From NCBI RefSeq assembly GCF_002797535.1, contig NZ_PGFD01000001.1:1550001-1614000 (forward strand): a DNA stretch of 64,000 nucleotides, written 5' to 3'. The DNA is from Chryseobacterium geocarposphaerae. GTDB taxonomy: Bacteria > Bacteroidota > Bacteroidia > Flavobacteriales > Weeksellaceae. The translations under genes and the position numbers were made by a program. Positions 26,438 through 34,825 of the stretch are shown in pieces (positions within the stretch are counted from its first letter, which is position 1; every line of letters starts with the position of its first letter). The notes under the pieces are model-generated. The model was given only the letters and a program-made list of their open reading frames with translations, was not told the DNA's origin and searched no databases.

Positions 26438-27286
26438 TTATATTTTTTTAATTGTTAACTGAATGATATTGGGTGGTATTGAATCAAACAACACTTCAAT
26501 AGTATTGCTGTCTATTCTTCTTACCTTAAGGGGTATTGTAAACATTGTAACTGTGTCGTAAGCATCAATCACAAAACTTAATGTATCAAGATTATGTTTT
26601 ATCACAGAGTCACCCCTGACTCTCTCTTCATATTTGTTTTTTTCGGAACTGGTGTCATCTTCGATAGTTTCAATTTTATCATATACCAAATCATTGAACT
26701 GATTTTGATAAGTGACAGCTCCCCAGTTTAAATAACTTCCAACAAGGCGGATTTTATCATCTGAACTATTGATAACAGCCTCTTTAAGCAATTCTATCTG
26801 TTCTTTATTTTCTTTAATATAGTCTACTATTTCCTGAAGCTCATCCAAAGAAGGATCATTGGAAAGGAGTAACCTTTTAATCTTTTCGATCTCCGATGTT
26901 AAGTCTTTATCCACATCTTTCAACTTACCAACAAAATCATCTACCTGTATTTTGGTGTACACATTACCCACTTGATCGGAGCTATCAATCGTGGCAATAT
27001 TGCCAATGCCGAGCTTACTCTTCCAACTCTCTATATGAGCCGGGGCTAGATTACTGGCATCAAGCAGAGCCAGAAATTCCGAATGAGCCTTTGGATCTGT
27101 TAAATGCTCTTTAAATGCTTCTGCACTCGCAAACAATTGAAACATTTCTTCAAACCCTTCAATATTCTCTATAGGAATTAAGCTATCCTTATGATAAAAG
27201 GATGAAAACGTTTCTTTAAATTGTGCCTCTGTTGGAAAATCTCCAGCTTCAAACCAACTGAAAATTATATCTAGTGGTGTACTCAT
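26438..27286 (-). CDS. Tail-fibre cassette protein with shared C-terminal tip module
   Basis: 282 residues. The N-terminal half is helical and charged (MSTPLDIIFSWFEAGDFPTE, then coiled-coil-like KDVDKDLTSEIEKIKRLL), which suggests an adaptor or structural role. The last ~60 residues (SVIKHNLDTLSFVIDAYDTV to FDSIPPNIIQLTIKKI) match the C-terminal module of the 472-residue protein, including YDTVT and the FDSxxPN phrase. It is first gene of the three-gene set on the - strand. The ~540-bp region upstream carries two copies of a ~20-bp repeat but no recognised phage gene, so the cassette stands alone here. Confidence 0.7.
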   Translation of the reverse strand: MSTPLDIIFSWFEAGDFPTEAQFKETFSSFYHKDSLIPIENIEGFEEMFQLFASAEAFKEHLTDPKAHSEFLALLDASNLAPAHIESWKSKLGIGNIATIDSSDQVGNVYTKIQVDDFVGKLKDVDKDLTSEIEKIKRLLLSNDPSLDELQEIVDYIKENKEQIELLKEAVINSSDDKIRLVGSYLNWGAVTYQNQFNDLVYDKIETIEDDTSSEKNKYEERVRGDSVIKHNLDTLSFVIDAYDTVTMFTIPLKVRRIDSNTIEVLFDSIPPNIIQLTIKKI

Positions 27287-27777
27287 TTGATTATTTGATA
27301 ATTAGTTTTGATAAAAATTGATAATTTGAGAGATTCAATAGTGGGTTACAAAACCACCTGCGTTTTTTGCTAATATTTTTGAACTCAATGATGATTCATC
27401 TTTTTTAAGAATTCAAATTTTATATTTCTTCGGCTTTTATAAAAGTTTTTTGACCTCTCTATTCTGTAGTTGCAGTACCTTTTGTTTTTTGAAATTGAAT
27501 GGTACTGATTGTAATTTCAATGCTCAAAATTCACTTTTTTTTCGTTCCTGTGAAAGTTTTTTGGGGTCTCTATTCTGTAGTTGCAGCAAGTCCCAAATCT
27601 CATTTTGGTAAATTCAGAACAATTTTTCTGTACAAGGATTCAACAGATAAAAACTATTTATGTATTCCATCATACTTGTACCCGGATTTTTAGAGGTCGT
27701 GAAAAAAGTAAGAGCAATTGATTAAAAATTTTAAAAACATAAATTTTATTTTCTATATTTGCCCAGCAAAAAAAGAA
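27287..27777. other. Intergenic region with a repeated 20-bp block
   Basis: About 490 bp with no convincing gene. The block CTCTATTCTGTAGTTGCAG occurs at 27457-27475 and again at 27568-27586, each preceded by GTTTTTTG about ten bases upstream, so the wider similarity is about 34 bp with a 111-bp period. It separates the tail-fibre cassette from lysC. The distal end holds the lysC -7 box. Confidence 0.6.
27754..27761 (+). promoter_or_regulatory. -7 element of the lysC leader promoter
   Basis: TATATTTG fits the Bacteroidota -7 consensus TAnnTTTG and lies 17 bp before the leader-peptide ATG. No good -33 TTTG was found at the standard spacing. Confidence 0.6.
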
Positions 27778-27834
27778 ATGATATTATCTAACTTAAAAAA
27801 GGGAAAGAAACAGTACTTACGTCGAACGTCGTGA
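27778..27834 (+). CDS. Lysine-rich leader peptide upstream of lysC
   Basis: An 18-codon frame, ATG to TGA, reading MILSNLKKGKKQYLRRTS. Four of 18 residues are Lys, clustered at positions 7-11, and two are Arg. It begins shortly after the -7 box and ends 33 bp before a strong terminator stem that precedes lysC. Its stop codon overlaps GTCGTGA (27828-27834), which is complementary to TCACGAC in the terminator loop and 3' arm (27877-27883). A weaker pairing, ACTTACG (27815-27821) with CGTGAGT (27830-27836, one G-U), would be the alternative hairpin. The arrangement fits translation-coupled attenuation by lysine supply. Translation is not proven. Confidence 0.5.
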   Translation: MILSNLKKGKKQYLRRTS

Positions 27835-27866
27835 GTCATTTTCCTTTGGTTAGAACCCACATACAG

Positions 27867-27897
27867 GAGCTTGTCATCACGACAAGCTCTTTTTTTG
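27867..27897 (+). terminator. Attenuator terminator in the lysC leader
   Basis: Perfect 9-bp stem GAGCTTGTC (27867-27875) with GACAAGCTC (27881-27889), loop ATCAC, followed by eight T residues. It is placed between promoter and lysC start, so it must be conditional for lysC to be expressed. Confidence 0.75.
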
Positions 27898-27926
27898 TTT
27901 TAATAATTAACATTTTTACCTATACT

Positions 27927-29246
27927 ATGAAAGTTTTAAAATTTGGAGGCACTTCGGTTGGAAGTCCGGAAAGGATTGAGCAGTTATTACCTATTATCAG
28001 TTCTCAGGCAGCAGACAAACACCTGGTTGTTTTATCAGCCGTATCAGGAACCACTAATGATTTGGTAACCTTATCCACATTATATGCAAAAAAAGACATT
28101 CAAGCCGCTTACGCACACATTGACAAGCTTTATGAGCAATATAAAAAATTTGTTCATCAATTATTTAAAACGGAAGAAGGTATTTTAGAAGCTACCGAGT
28201 TCATTGACAAAATATTCGATTTATTTTACCAATTTAAGAATAAGAATTTCACCTCAACTGCTGAACGAATCATTCTTGCTCAAGGTGAAATCATTTCCAC
28301 TACCCTTTTCCATTTGCATTTAAAAGAAATTGAAGTTCCTTCTGTACTTTTACCAGCGCTGGATTTTATGCTGATTGATGAAAACAACGAGCCCGATATC
28401 GAATATCTTCAAGAGCACCTAAGTGTGGAAATTGCAAAATATCCTGAGGAAAAACTGTTTATCACGCAAGGTTATATCTGCAAAAATGCTGAAGGGGAAA
28501 TTGATAATCTTCGCCGTGGAGGTTCTGATTATACTGCTTCATTAATAGGTGCGGCACTACAGGTTGAAGAGATTCAGATCTGGACAGATATTGATGGATT
28601 TCACAATAATGATCCGAGATATGTACCAAATACAAAATCCATTGCCAAACTTAGTTTTGATGAAGCGGCAGAGCTGTCCTATTTTGGAGCCAAAATCCTG
28701 CATCCCCAAAGCGTTTTCCCGGCAAGAAAATATAATGTTCCTGTAAGATTACTGGATACAATGAACCCAACAGCACAAGGCACGTTGATTTCAGGAGAAA
28801 CCAGCAATCAGAATCAGATTGTAGCCATCGCTGCTAAAGACGGTATTACAGCGATCCGTATTCAATCTTCCCGAATGCTGATGGCATACGGATTCTTGAG
28901 AAAGGTTTTTGAAGTTTTTGAACGTTTCAAAACTCCTATTGATATGATCACAACTTCTGAAGTAGCCGTTTCACTTACCATAGATGAAACCGGCTCTCTT
29001 CCTGAAATTATAAAAGAGCTGGAACTATTTTCTGCCGTTGAAATTGACAATGATCAATCGATCATCTGTATTGTCGGAGATTTCAGAAAAAGCAATCACG
29101 GATATGCAAGCATTGTTTCGGATGCCGTAAAACATATCCCTATTAGAATGATCTCTTACGGAGGAAGCGAAAATAATATTTCATTGCTGGTTCCTTCCAC
29201 TCACAAAATTGAAGCATTAAGATCTTTACACAACAGATTATTTTAA
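27927..29246 (+). CDS. lysC: Aspartate kinase
   Basis: 439 residues from the ATG at 27927, the start of the invariant MKVLKFGGTSVGS kinase motif. An in-frame ATG at 27831 would translate through the attenuator hairpin and is rejected. The amino-acid-kinase domain includes RGGSDYTASLIGAAL and IWTDIDGFHNNDPR. The C-terminal ~130 residues form the ACT regulatory domains (PIDMITTSEVAVSLTID and ISLLVP). It is monofunctional, with no homoserine dehydrogenase domain. It catalyses ATP-dependent phosphorylation of aspartate, the entry to Lys, Thr, Met and Ile synthesis. It is followed by a strong terminator. Expression is probably governed by the leader at 27778-27897. Confidence 0.95.
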   Translation: MKVLKFGGTSVGSPERIEQLLPIISSQAADKHLVVLSAVSGTTNDLVTLSTLYAKKDIQAAYAHIDKLYEQYKKFVHQLFKTEEGILEATEFIDKIFDLFYQFKNKNFTSTAERIILAQGEIISTTLFHLHLKEIEVPSVLLPALDFMLIDENNEPDIEYLQEHLSVEIAKYPEEKLFITQGYICKNAEGEIDNLRRGGSDYTASLIGAALQVEEIQIWTDIDGFHNNDPRYVPNTKSIAKLSFDEAAELSYFGAKILHPQSVFPARKYNVPVRLLDTMNPTAQGTLISGETSNQNQIVAIAAKDGITAIRIQSSRMLMAYGFLRKVFEVFERFKTPIDMITTSEVAVSLTIDETGSLPEIIKELELFSAVEIDNDQSIICIVGDFRKSNHGYASIVSDAVKHIPIRMISYGGSENNISLLVPSTHKIEALRSLHNRLF

Positions 29247-29264
29247 CTTATTTAAACTTATTTT

Positions 29265-29300
29265 ATCAAAAATCACTTTACTCGTAAAGTGATTTTTGAT
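29265..29300 (+). terminator. lysC terminator
   Basis: 17-bp perfect inverted repeat (29265-29281 with 29284-29300), cores AATCACTTTAC and GTAAAGTGATT, with a 2-nt centre. The right arm contains the T tract. It lies 18 bp after the lysC stop. Confidence 0.85.
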
Positions 29301-29393
29301 ATATATGTTCTATAAAAATAGTACATAGCTATATAATAAAAGTGGAACATAAATATTCGTAAAGTTTAAAAATTCTTTTCTAGCTTTGCTTTA

Positions 29394-29699
29394 ATGAAAA
29401 AATTTCCAAACTTTAAAGCGCTAATTAATTATTACTCCACTGAAAAAGGAGGACTGGTAAGTCCTGTATCTACAGGATTTCGGGCAACATTTCTGTTTCC
29501 TTTTGAATTGCAGACTTATATTGGTGCTCAGACTTTTGAAGAGGAAGAGCTTATTTTTCCCGGAGACTCTGTTACCGTTGATGTTACACTGATCAATGCG
29601 GAATTATTTCTGGATAAATTGTATACCGGAATGGATTTCGAAATTTCCGACAATACCGGCACGATTGGTAACGGGATCATCGTTGCTGTTTATTCTTAA
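29394..29699 (+). CDS. Stand-alone EF-Tu domain-like small protein
   Basis: 101 residues. It resembles the C-terminal beta-barrel domain of EF-Tu: GDSVTVDVTLINAELF and the closing GMDFEISDNTGTIGNGIIVAVY correspond to the barrel strands that read '...F.IREGGRTVGAG.V' in EF-Tu. There is no GTPase domain, signal peptide or membrane span. Such single-domain relatives are of unknown function. It lies between lysC and a lipoprotein gene with about 150 bp on each side, so probably its own unit. Similarity was judged by eye only. Confidence 0.65.
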   Translation: MKKFPNFKALINYYSTEKGGLVSPVSTGFRATFLFPFELQTYIGAQTFEEEELIFPGDSVTVDVTLINAELFLDKLYTGMDFEISDNTGTIGNGIIVAVYS

Positions 29700-29847
29700 T
29701 TTTTAGGCAAATCAACTATTATCTTTATTCTGAAAAGCTTTATTGGCGATTAAATTAGCCATTATTTTCATCTTTCTTTACTCTTTCATTTCACGTAAGT
29801 TGGATTTAGCCGTAAGTTTTCTTATATTTAGGCAGCAACGTACTTCT

Positions 29848-30411
29848 ATGAAAAATCTAATATTTTTAAATCTTCTTTTATTGTTGCTTGTAAACTGCAA
29901 TAACAAGGATAAAACGAAAGAATTAGCTTTAAAAGAGCAGCAGCTCTTGGAAAAAGAAAAATTATTTGCCCAAAAGGAAGCAGAATACAATGCTTTGCTG
30001 AAAATGAGAGACAGCATTTTTAATACACAACATGCAGATTCAATCAAAATTATTAAATGGCCTGATAGTATTGCTGGGTCATGGACCGGAAAAGTGGTCT
30101 GTACTGAATCTAACTGCAGCGATTATGTTGTCGGAGATCAACGAACCGATATTTGGGAATTTGCCAGTGACTCTATTCAGCTATTCACAAAAATCATCAA
30201 CAATAATAATTTGGTAAGATCATATTCCGGTAATTTTGAGAATAACGAGATCAGGCTTAATTTCAAAACAGATTCTACTGCCAAAAAAAAGGTGGATATG
30301 AATGTTTTGCTCAATGATATTTCGGCAGATAAAATCCGGGGAACAAGGACTATAGCTGTTGACAATTGCATGGCAAAATTCTCAGTTGAGCTGATACGTT
30401 CTAAAAAATAA
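29848..30411 (+). CDS. Lipoprotein with N-terminal coiled coil
   Basis: About 187 residues from the ATG at 29848, because MKNLIFLNLLLLLLVNC is a complete lipoprotein signal (lipobox LVNC). The 35 codons upstream in frame do not make a sensible N terminus. Mature protein: a Glu/Lys/Gln-rich coiled coil of about 45 residues (LALKEQQLLEKEKLFAQKE), then a ~120-residue beta-rich domain with three Cys (VVCTESNCSDY and a later VDNCMAKF). Family not recognised. The antiporter start codon follows the stop directly, so the two genes are translationally close and co-transcribed. Confidence 0.7.
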   Translation: MKNLIFLNLLLLLLVNCNNKDKTKELALKEQQLLEKEKLFAQKEAEYNALLKMRDSIFNTQHADSIKIIKWPDSIAGSWTGKVVCTESNCSDYVVGDQRTDIWEFASDSIQLFTKIINNNNLVRSYSGNFENNEIRLNFKTDSTAKKKVDMNVLLNDISADKIRGTRTIAVDNCMAKFSVELIRSKK

Positions 30412-32538
30412 ATGTTCATGACTTTACTTACCCTACATACAAATCTTCCCGTTGAAGATCCAGTACTGAAATTTCTTTTGGTTCTCATCATTATTCTGGC
30501 AGCACCACTTTTATTGAATAAGATTAAAGTTCCTCATTTACTGGGTTTAATTATAGCCGGAGCAGTTATTGGTCCCAATGGATTCAATATTCTGGCAAGA
30601 GACAGCAGTATTGTTGTGACCGGAACAACCGGGCTTCTTTATATCATGTTTTTGGCGGGTCTGGAAATAGACATGGGGGATTTTAAAAAAAATAAATGGA
30701 AAAGTCTCACTTTTGGAATCTACACCTTTACTGTACCTTTTATTTTAGGGTATCTGGGAGGAGTCTATATTCTGAATTTCTCGGTACTGACTTCCATACT
30801 TTTTGCAAGTTTATTTTCATCGCACACGTTAATAGCTTATCCTTTAGTCAGTAAATTAGGAATATCCAAAAACTCTGCAGTGAACATCACCGTGGGCGGA
30901 ACAATGATTACCGATATTTTAGCACTCCTGGTCCTTGCGATTATTGTAGGAATGTCTCAGGGAGATGTTAAGACAGAATTCTGGGTCAAACTTTCAGTTT
31001 CTTTTATTGCATTTGCTTTGGTTGTACTGCTGATATTCCCGATTATCGGACGATGGTTTTTCAAAAAGGTAGATGATAAAATTTCCCAATATATCTTTGT
31101 TTTGGTAATGATTTACCTTGCTGCCCTATTAGCAGAATTTGCAGGCGTTGAAGCAATCATAGGCGCATTCTTTGCGGGGCTGGCTTTGAACAGGCTTATT
31201 CCGCATACTTCTTCATTGATGAACCGCGTAGAATTTGTAGGGAATGCGATATTCATTCCGTTCTTCCTTATCAGTGTCGGAATGCTGATAGATTTTAAAG
31301 TTTTTTTTAAAAGCTGGGAAACTTTAGAAGTGGCGGCAATTATGCTTATTGCATCTATAGGAGGAAAATATCTTTCTGCTGTTATGACCCAAAAAACTTT
31401 CAGACTTAGCAAAGAAGAAGGTCTGTTAATTTTCGGATTAAGTTCCGCATCTGCTGCTGCCACATTAGCTTCTGTAATGGTTGGATACAATATTATTCTT
31501 TCCGAAAGTGAAACAGGAGAACCCGTTAGATTATTAAATGAACACGTTTTAAATGGGAGTATTCTATTAATTCTCATCTCATGTACTATTTCATCATTTA
31601 TATCAATGTCTAATGCACAAAAAATTGCAGAGCAAGATAATGAAGAGACCGTATCCGGAAACAGTCACGAACAGGAAAATATTCTTTTGGCACTGAATTA
31701 TGAAACAACAGTGGAAAGAATGGTTAATCTTGGGATTTTAATTAAAGCACCTACCAATCTGGAAAGCCTGTTTGCTTTAAATGTCATTAATGAAGATAAA
31801 AATGAATCGTCCGTAAAAAATGCCGAGAAACTATTACATCAGGCTACTGATGTTGCCGCTGCCGCAGATGTAAAAATACAGTCTTTAAAAAGATATGATA
31901 ATGACGTGATCAACGGAATAAACAACGTCATTAAAGAACAAAATATTACAGACCTCATCATTGGGCTGGAAGATGATAAAGGCTTCTCCCCGTCCTTTGT
32001 TTATAATCTTTATAATGGATATCTACAGAATGATGATGTGAATGTAATGGTTTACCACGCCGCACAACCTTTATCTACCATAAAAAGATACGCTGTTATG
32101 ATTCCGGAGAATGCACACCGCGAAGCCGGATTTTTCCATGCTTTGCTCAGAGTATGGAATATCGCACGGAATTCCGGGGCAACCATCACTTTTTACGCTT
32201 CTGAAGAAATTATAGCAATCCTGCAGAGAATTATAAAAAAAGCCAATATTGAAGCGGAATTCATCATCCTAAATAAATGGAAAGATGGCGAAAAAACAGC
32301 AACGGAACTGAGAGATAACGAAGCGCTTATTATTTTTATGGCAAAAAGAGGAATGATATCTTATATTCCTCAGATGAGACTGATTCCTGAACTGCTGAAC
32401 AGATATTTGATCGATAAAAATTATTTGCTTATTTTTCCTTTTTCTGAATTTGACAATACCAATACTGAAAAAAGGTCGGTAGGAAATCATGTTGACTTTA
32501 TAGAAATCGGAAAAATCATCACTAAAATTTTTAAATAG
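30412..32538 (+). CDS. CPA2-type Na+(K+)/H+ antiporter with C-terminal USP-like region
   Basis: 708 residues. The first ~400 form the Na_H_Exchanger domain, with about 12 hydrophobic spans and the typical LLGLIIAGAVIGPNG, LLYIMFLAGLEIDM and AGVEAIIGAFFAGLALNR phrases. The remaining ~300 are cytoplasmic and resemble tandem universal-stress-protein domains. It probably exchanges monovalent cations for protons in the inner membrane. The start may be at 30412 or 30418 (MFM). It begins immediately after the lipoprotein stop and ends at a bidirectional terminator. Confidence 0.92.
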   Translation: MFMTLLTLHTNLPVEDPVLKFLLVLIIILAAPLLLNKIKVPHLLGLIIAGAVIGPNGFNILARDSSIVVTGTTGLLYIMFLAGLEIDMGDFKKNKWKSLTFGIYTFTVPFILGYLGGVYILNFSVLTSILFASLFSSHTLIAYPLVSKLGISKNSAVNITVGGTMITDILALLVLAIIVGMSQGDVKTEFWVKLSVSFIAFALVVLLIFPIIGRWFFKKVDDKISQYIFVLVMIYLAALLAEFAGVEAIIGAFFAGLALNRLIPHTSSLMNRVEFVGNAIFIPFFLISVGMLIDFKVFFKSWETLEVAAIMLIASIGGKYLSAVMTQKTFRLSKEEGLLIFGLSSASAAATLASVMVGYNIILSESETGEPVRLLNEHVLNGSILLILISCTISSFISMSNAQKIAEQDNEETVSGNSHEQENILLALNYETTVERMVNLGILIKAPTNLESLFALNVINEDKNESSVKNAEKLLHQATDVAAAADVKIQSLKRYDNDVINGINNVIKEQNITDLIIGLEDDKGFSPSFVYNLYNGYLQNDDVNVMVYHAAQPLSTIKRYAVMIPENAHREAGFFHALLRVWNIARNSGATITFYASEEIIAILQRIIKKANIEAEFIILNKWKDGEKTATELRDNEALIIFMAKRGMISYIPQMRLIPELLNRYLIDKNYLLIFPFSEFDNTNTEKRSVGNHVDFIEIGKIITKIFK

Positions 32539-32582
32539 CATTTTAATGAGTTTTTAAATTGCTCTTTAAAAATTAACGATGA

Positions 32583-32625
32583 AAAATAAAAGGTAAATAG
32601 CAGCTTTCTATTTACCTTTTATTTT
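32583..32625. terminator. Bidirectional terminator
   Basis: 18-bp perfect stem (32583-32600 with 32608-32625), cores AAAGGTAAATAG and CTATTTACCTTT, 7-nt loop. It lies between convergent antiporter and response-regulator genes. Confidence 0.85.
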
Positions 32626-32631
32626 GACATT

Positions 32632-33003
32632 TTATACTTGTTCTATGATATATTTTGCTACTTTTTCTTCAAGATCATCCAGATCAAAAGGTTTTGAAAT
32701 ATAATCATCTGCCAAAGCTTCCGATGCCAGAGCAGCAATATTATTATTTGCTGTCATGTAGATTACCGGAATATGCTTAAATTCTTCATTGTTTTTAAGG
32801 ATTTTGGTAGCTTCCACGCCTCCGATCTTCGGAATCCAGTTATCCATTAAAATAACATCCGGTCTACATTCAGCTACTTTTTCAAGAATATCGTGTGAAG
32901 TCTCCGAAATCCTGACTTCGTAGCCATTTTCTTCAAAGATGATAGTAACTACTTCTAAAATAGCAGCATCATCATCAAATATTAAAATTTTCTTATTCTC
33001 CAT
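32632..33003 (-). CDS. Single-domain response regulator
   Basis: 123 residues, receiver only. It has the acidic triad FDDDA (10-12), phospho-acceptor Asp54 (ILMDNWIP) and the conserved Lys in ISKPFD. With no output domain it should act by protein interaction or as a phosphate shuttle. It is the last gene of a six-gene signalling operon (39914 to 32632) with gaps of 0-27 bp. Confidence 0.9.
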   Translation of the reverse strand: MENKKILIFDDDAAILEVVTIIFEENGYEVRISETSHDILEKVAECRPDVILMDNWIPKIGGVEATKILKNNEEFKHIPVIYMTANNNIAALASEALADDYISKPFDLDDLEEKVAKYIIEQV

Positions 33004-33030
33004 ATTTTTATGTTTAATTCATTCTATATA

Positions 33031-33600
33031 TTATAATTGATTGATATCATTCGCTAAACTATCCGGTCTTATGATGAGATCATAATCAATTTCTTCCATG
33101 GCATGCTTAGGCATATAATCCACTTCTGCTGTTTCAGGATCCTGGATCCAGATTTTTCCTTTATACTTTTTTATGTAGCTCAATCCTTCGGTTCCATCAG
33201 CATTTGCCCCTGATAAAAGAATTCCTATCATATTTTTTCCATAAATTTCTGCCGCACTTCTAAAAGTAACATCAATGGAAGGACGGGAATAATTCATTTT
33301 CTCCGAACTGTCCAATGACATATATTTTTTGCTTTCAAACAGCAAATGATAGTCTGCGGGAACAATATATATGACATTATTCTTAATCTCAGTTTTGTCC
33401 TCAACTTCAACAACCGGTTTTCTTGTAAACTGCTCCAGCAAGGTACGCAAAATATCACCAGATTGTGCTTTGCGATGAACAACCAGTACAATGGGAATAT
33501 CTACTGTGTCATCAAGATTTTTGATCATTTGTATAATGACCTGCAAACTCCCTGCTGATCCTCCGATAACAATTAACTCTATGGTACCCTGTGATTCCAA
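33031..33600 (-). CDS. cheB: CheB-type methylesterase domain without receiver
   Basis: 189 residues covering only the CheB catalytic domain. The likely catalytic triad is Ser15 (GGSAGS), His42 (VVHRKAQ) and Asp135 (SGANADG). The N-terminal receiver of chemotaxis CheB is missing. The canonical reaction is hydrolysis of glutamyl-methyl esters on chemoreceptors. No methyl-accepting protein, CheA or CheW is present here, so the substrate may be part of the hybrid kinase in the same operon, which is inference. It follows cheR by 13 bp. Confidence 0.87.
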   Translation of the reverse strand: MESQGTIELIVIGGSAGSLQVIIQMIKNLDDTVDIPIVLVVHRKAQSGDILRTLLEQFTRKPVVEVEDKTEIKNNVIYIVPADYHLLFESKKYMSLDSSEKMNYSRPSIDVTFRSAAEIYGKNMIGILLSGANADGTEGLSYIKKYKGKIWIQDPETAEVDYMPKHAMEEIDYDLIIRPDSLANDINQL

Positions 33601-33613
33601 TCTCTAAATTTAT

Positions 33614-34444
33614 TTAATGATGATCAATTTTTTTCCAGATTTTCTGTTCTTCGACCTGATGATAGTTCCTCTCTATAGTAGAAAACCTAAGGGTTTCTTT
33701 CGCTCCCAGCGCCAAAAATCCCAGATTTTCCAAGCTATTATCAAACAAATTGAAAACTCTTTCCTGTAATTCCCTGTCAAAATAAATCAAAACATTTCTG
33801 CAAATAATCAGTTGAAAGCTGTTAAAAGAGCTGTCCGAAACCAAATTATGGGTAGATAAAATCAGTTTTTCCTGTAAACTTTTGTCAAACCTCACACTAT
33901 CATAATTAGCGGTATAATACGTAGAAAAATCTTTAATTCCTCCTGAAAGCATATAATTCTCAGAATACTGTTTCATCTGCTGCAAAGGAAAAACACCCGC
34001 TCTTGCAGTTTCCAAAACAGAAGGATTCAGGTCCGTACCATAAATAAGAGATTTATGATAAAGCCCGGCTTCTTTCAGCAAAATGGCTATAGAATAGGCT
34101 TCTTCACCTGTTGAGCAACCGGCAATCCATATCCTGATCAGCGGATAGGTGCCAAGCTGCGGTAATATATCTTCTCTTAAAGCTTTAAAAAAAAGAGGGT
34201 CTCTGAACATTTCTGTGACGTTTACAGTGATTTCTTCTACAAAACGCGTTATATAGTCCGGATCATTCATGATCGTGTATCTAAGCTCGGCAAAGCTGGT
34301 AAACCTATCCAAGAGACATATCCTGTTCATTCTTCTTTTAAGGGAAGCTCTGCTGTAGCCCGAAAAATCATAGCCATACATCTCATAGACATCATGAATA
34401 AGGTATTCTACCTCCTGATCTTTTATGATATTCGGTTCCAGCAT
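33614..34444 (-). CDS. cheR: CheR-type protein methyltransferase
   Basis: 276 residues. The N-terminal helical CheR domain carries VNVTEMFRDP (74-83). The SAM-binding domain has IWIAGCSTGEEAYSIA (105-120) and the LIICRNVLIYF motif. It transfers methyl groups to Glu residues of receptors in classical chemotaxis. Paired here with a receiver-less CheB and two complex histidine kinases, an arrangement seen in non-chemotaxis CheB/CheR hybrid systems. It starts right after the upstream response-regulator stop (0-bp gap). Confidence 0.9.
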   Translation of the reverse strand: MLEPNIIKDQEVEYLIHDVYEMYGYDFSGYSRASLKRRMNRICLLDRFTSFAELRYTIMNDPDYITRFVEEITVNVTEMFRDPLFFKALREDILPQLGTYPLIRIWIAGCSTGEEAYSIAILLKEAGLYHKSLIYGTDLNPSVLETARAGVFPLQQMKQYSENYMLSGGIKDFSTYYTANYDSVRFDKSLQEKLILSTHNLVSDSSFNSFQLIICRNVLIYFDRELQERVFNLFDNSLENLGFLALGAKETLRFSTIERNYHQVEEQKIWKKIDHH

Positions 34445-34810
34445 TTAGATAAATTTTTCTATCGCAGTTAATAAAAGATCTACATCAATGGGCTTTGAGA
34501 TATAATCATTCGCACCCACTTCAATACATTTCTGACGGTCTTCAGGCATTGCCTGTGCAGTCACTGCAATAATGGGAATATCTTTGATTTCAGGAGTGTT
34601 TCTTATGATTCTGACGGCTTCATAGCCATCTATTTCGGGCATCATCATATCCATCAAAATAACAGAAAAATCGTATTCAGACTTCAGAATATCAAAAGCT
34701 TCCTGAGCCATTGTACAAGTTTCAACGGCATAACCACGCGCCTTAAGGGTTAGCTTTAAAGCAAATATATTACGTGGATCATCATCCACTATTAAAATTT
34801 TCTTATTCAT
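34445..34810 (-). CDS. Single-domain response regulator
   Basis: 121 residues, receiver only, with DDDP at the N terminus, Asp54 (ILMDMMMPEIDG) and Lys in ISKPID. It is more similar to the third receiver of the adjacent 1202-residue kinase (same ILMDMMMPE-DGYE block) than to the other stand-alone receiver, suggesting duplication from that kinase. It lies 15 bp after the hybrid kinase and abuts cheR. Confidence 0.9.
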   Translation of the reverse strand: MNKKILIVDDDPRNIFALKLTLKARGYAVETCTMAQEAFDILKSEYDFSVILMDMMMPEIDGYEAVRIIRNTPEIKDIPIIAVTAQAMPEDRQKCIEVGANDYISKPIDVDLLLTAIEKFI

Positions 34811-34825
34811 CAGAATTTTATCTCT

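Noticed and set aside
27499..27693. 64-codon + strand frame in the lysC upstream region
   Set aside because: Covers one copy of the 34-bp repeat, has biased Phe/Lys content and no promoter or homology; probably non-coding.
27831..27926. N-terminal extension of aspartate kinase from an upstream ATG
   Set aside because: It would translate the attenuator hairpin, and the kinase motif MKVLKFGGTS begins at 27927.
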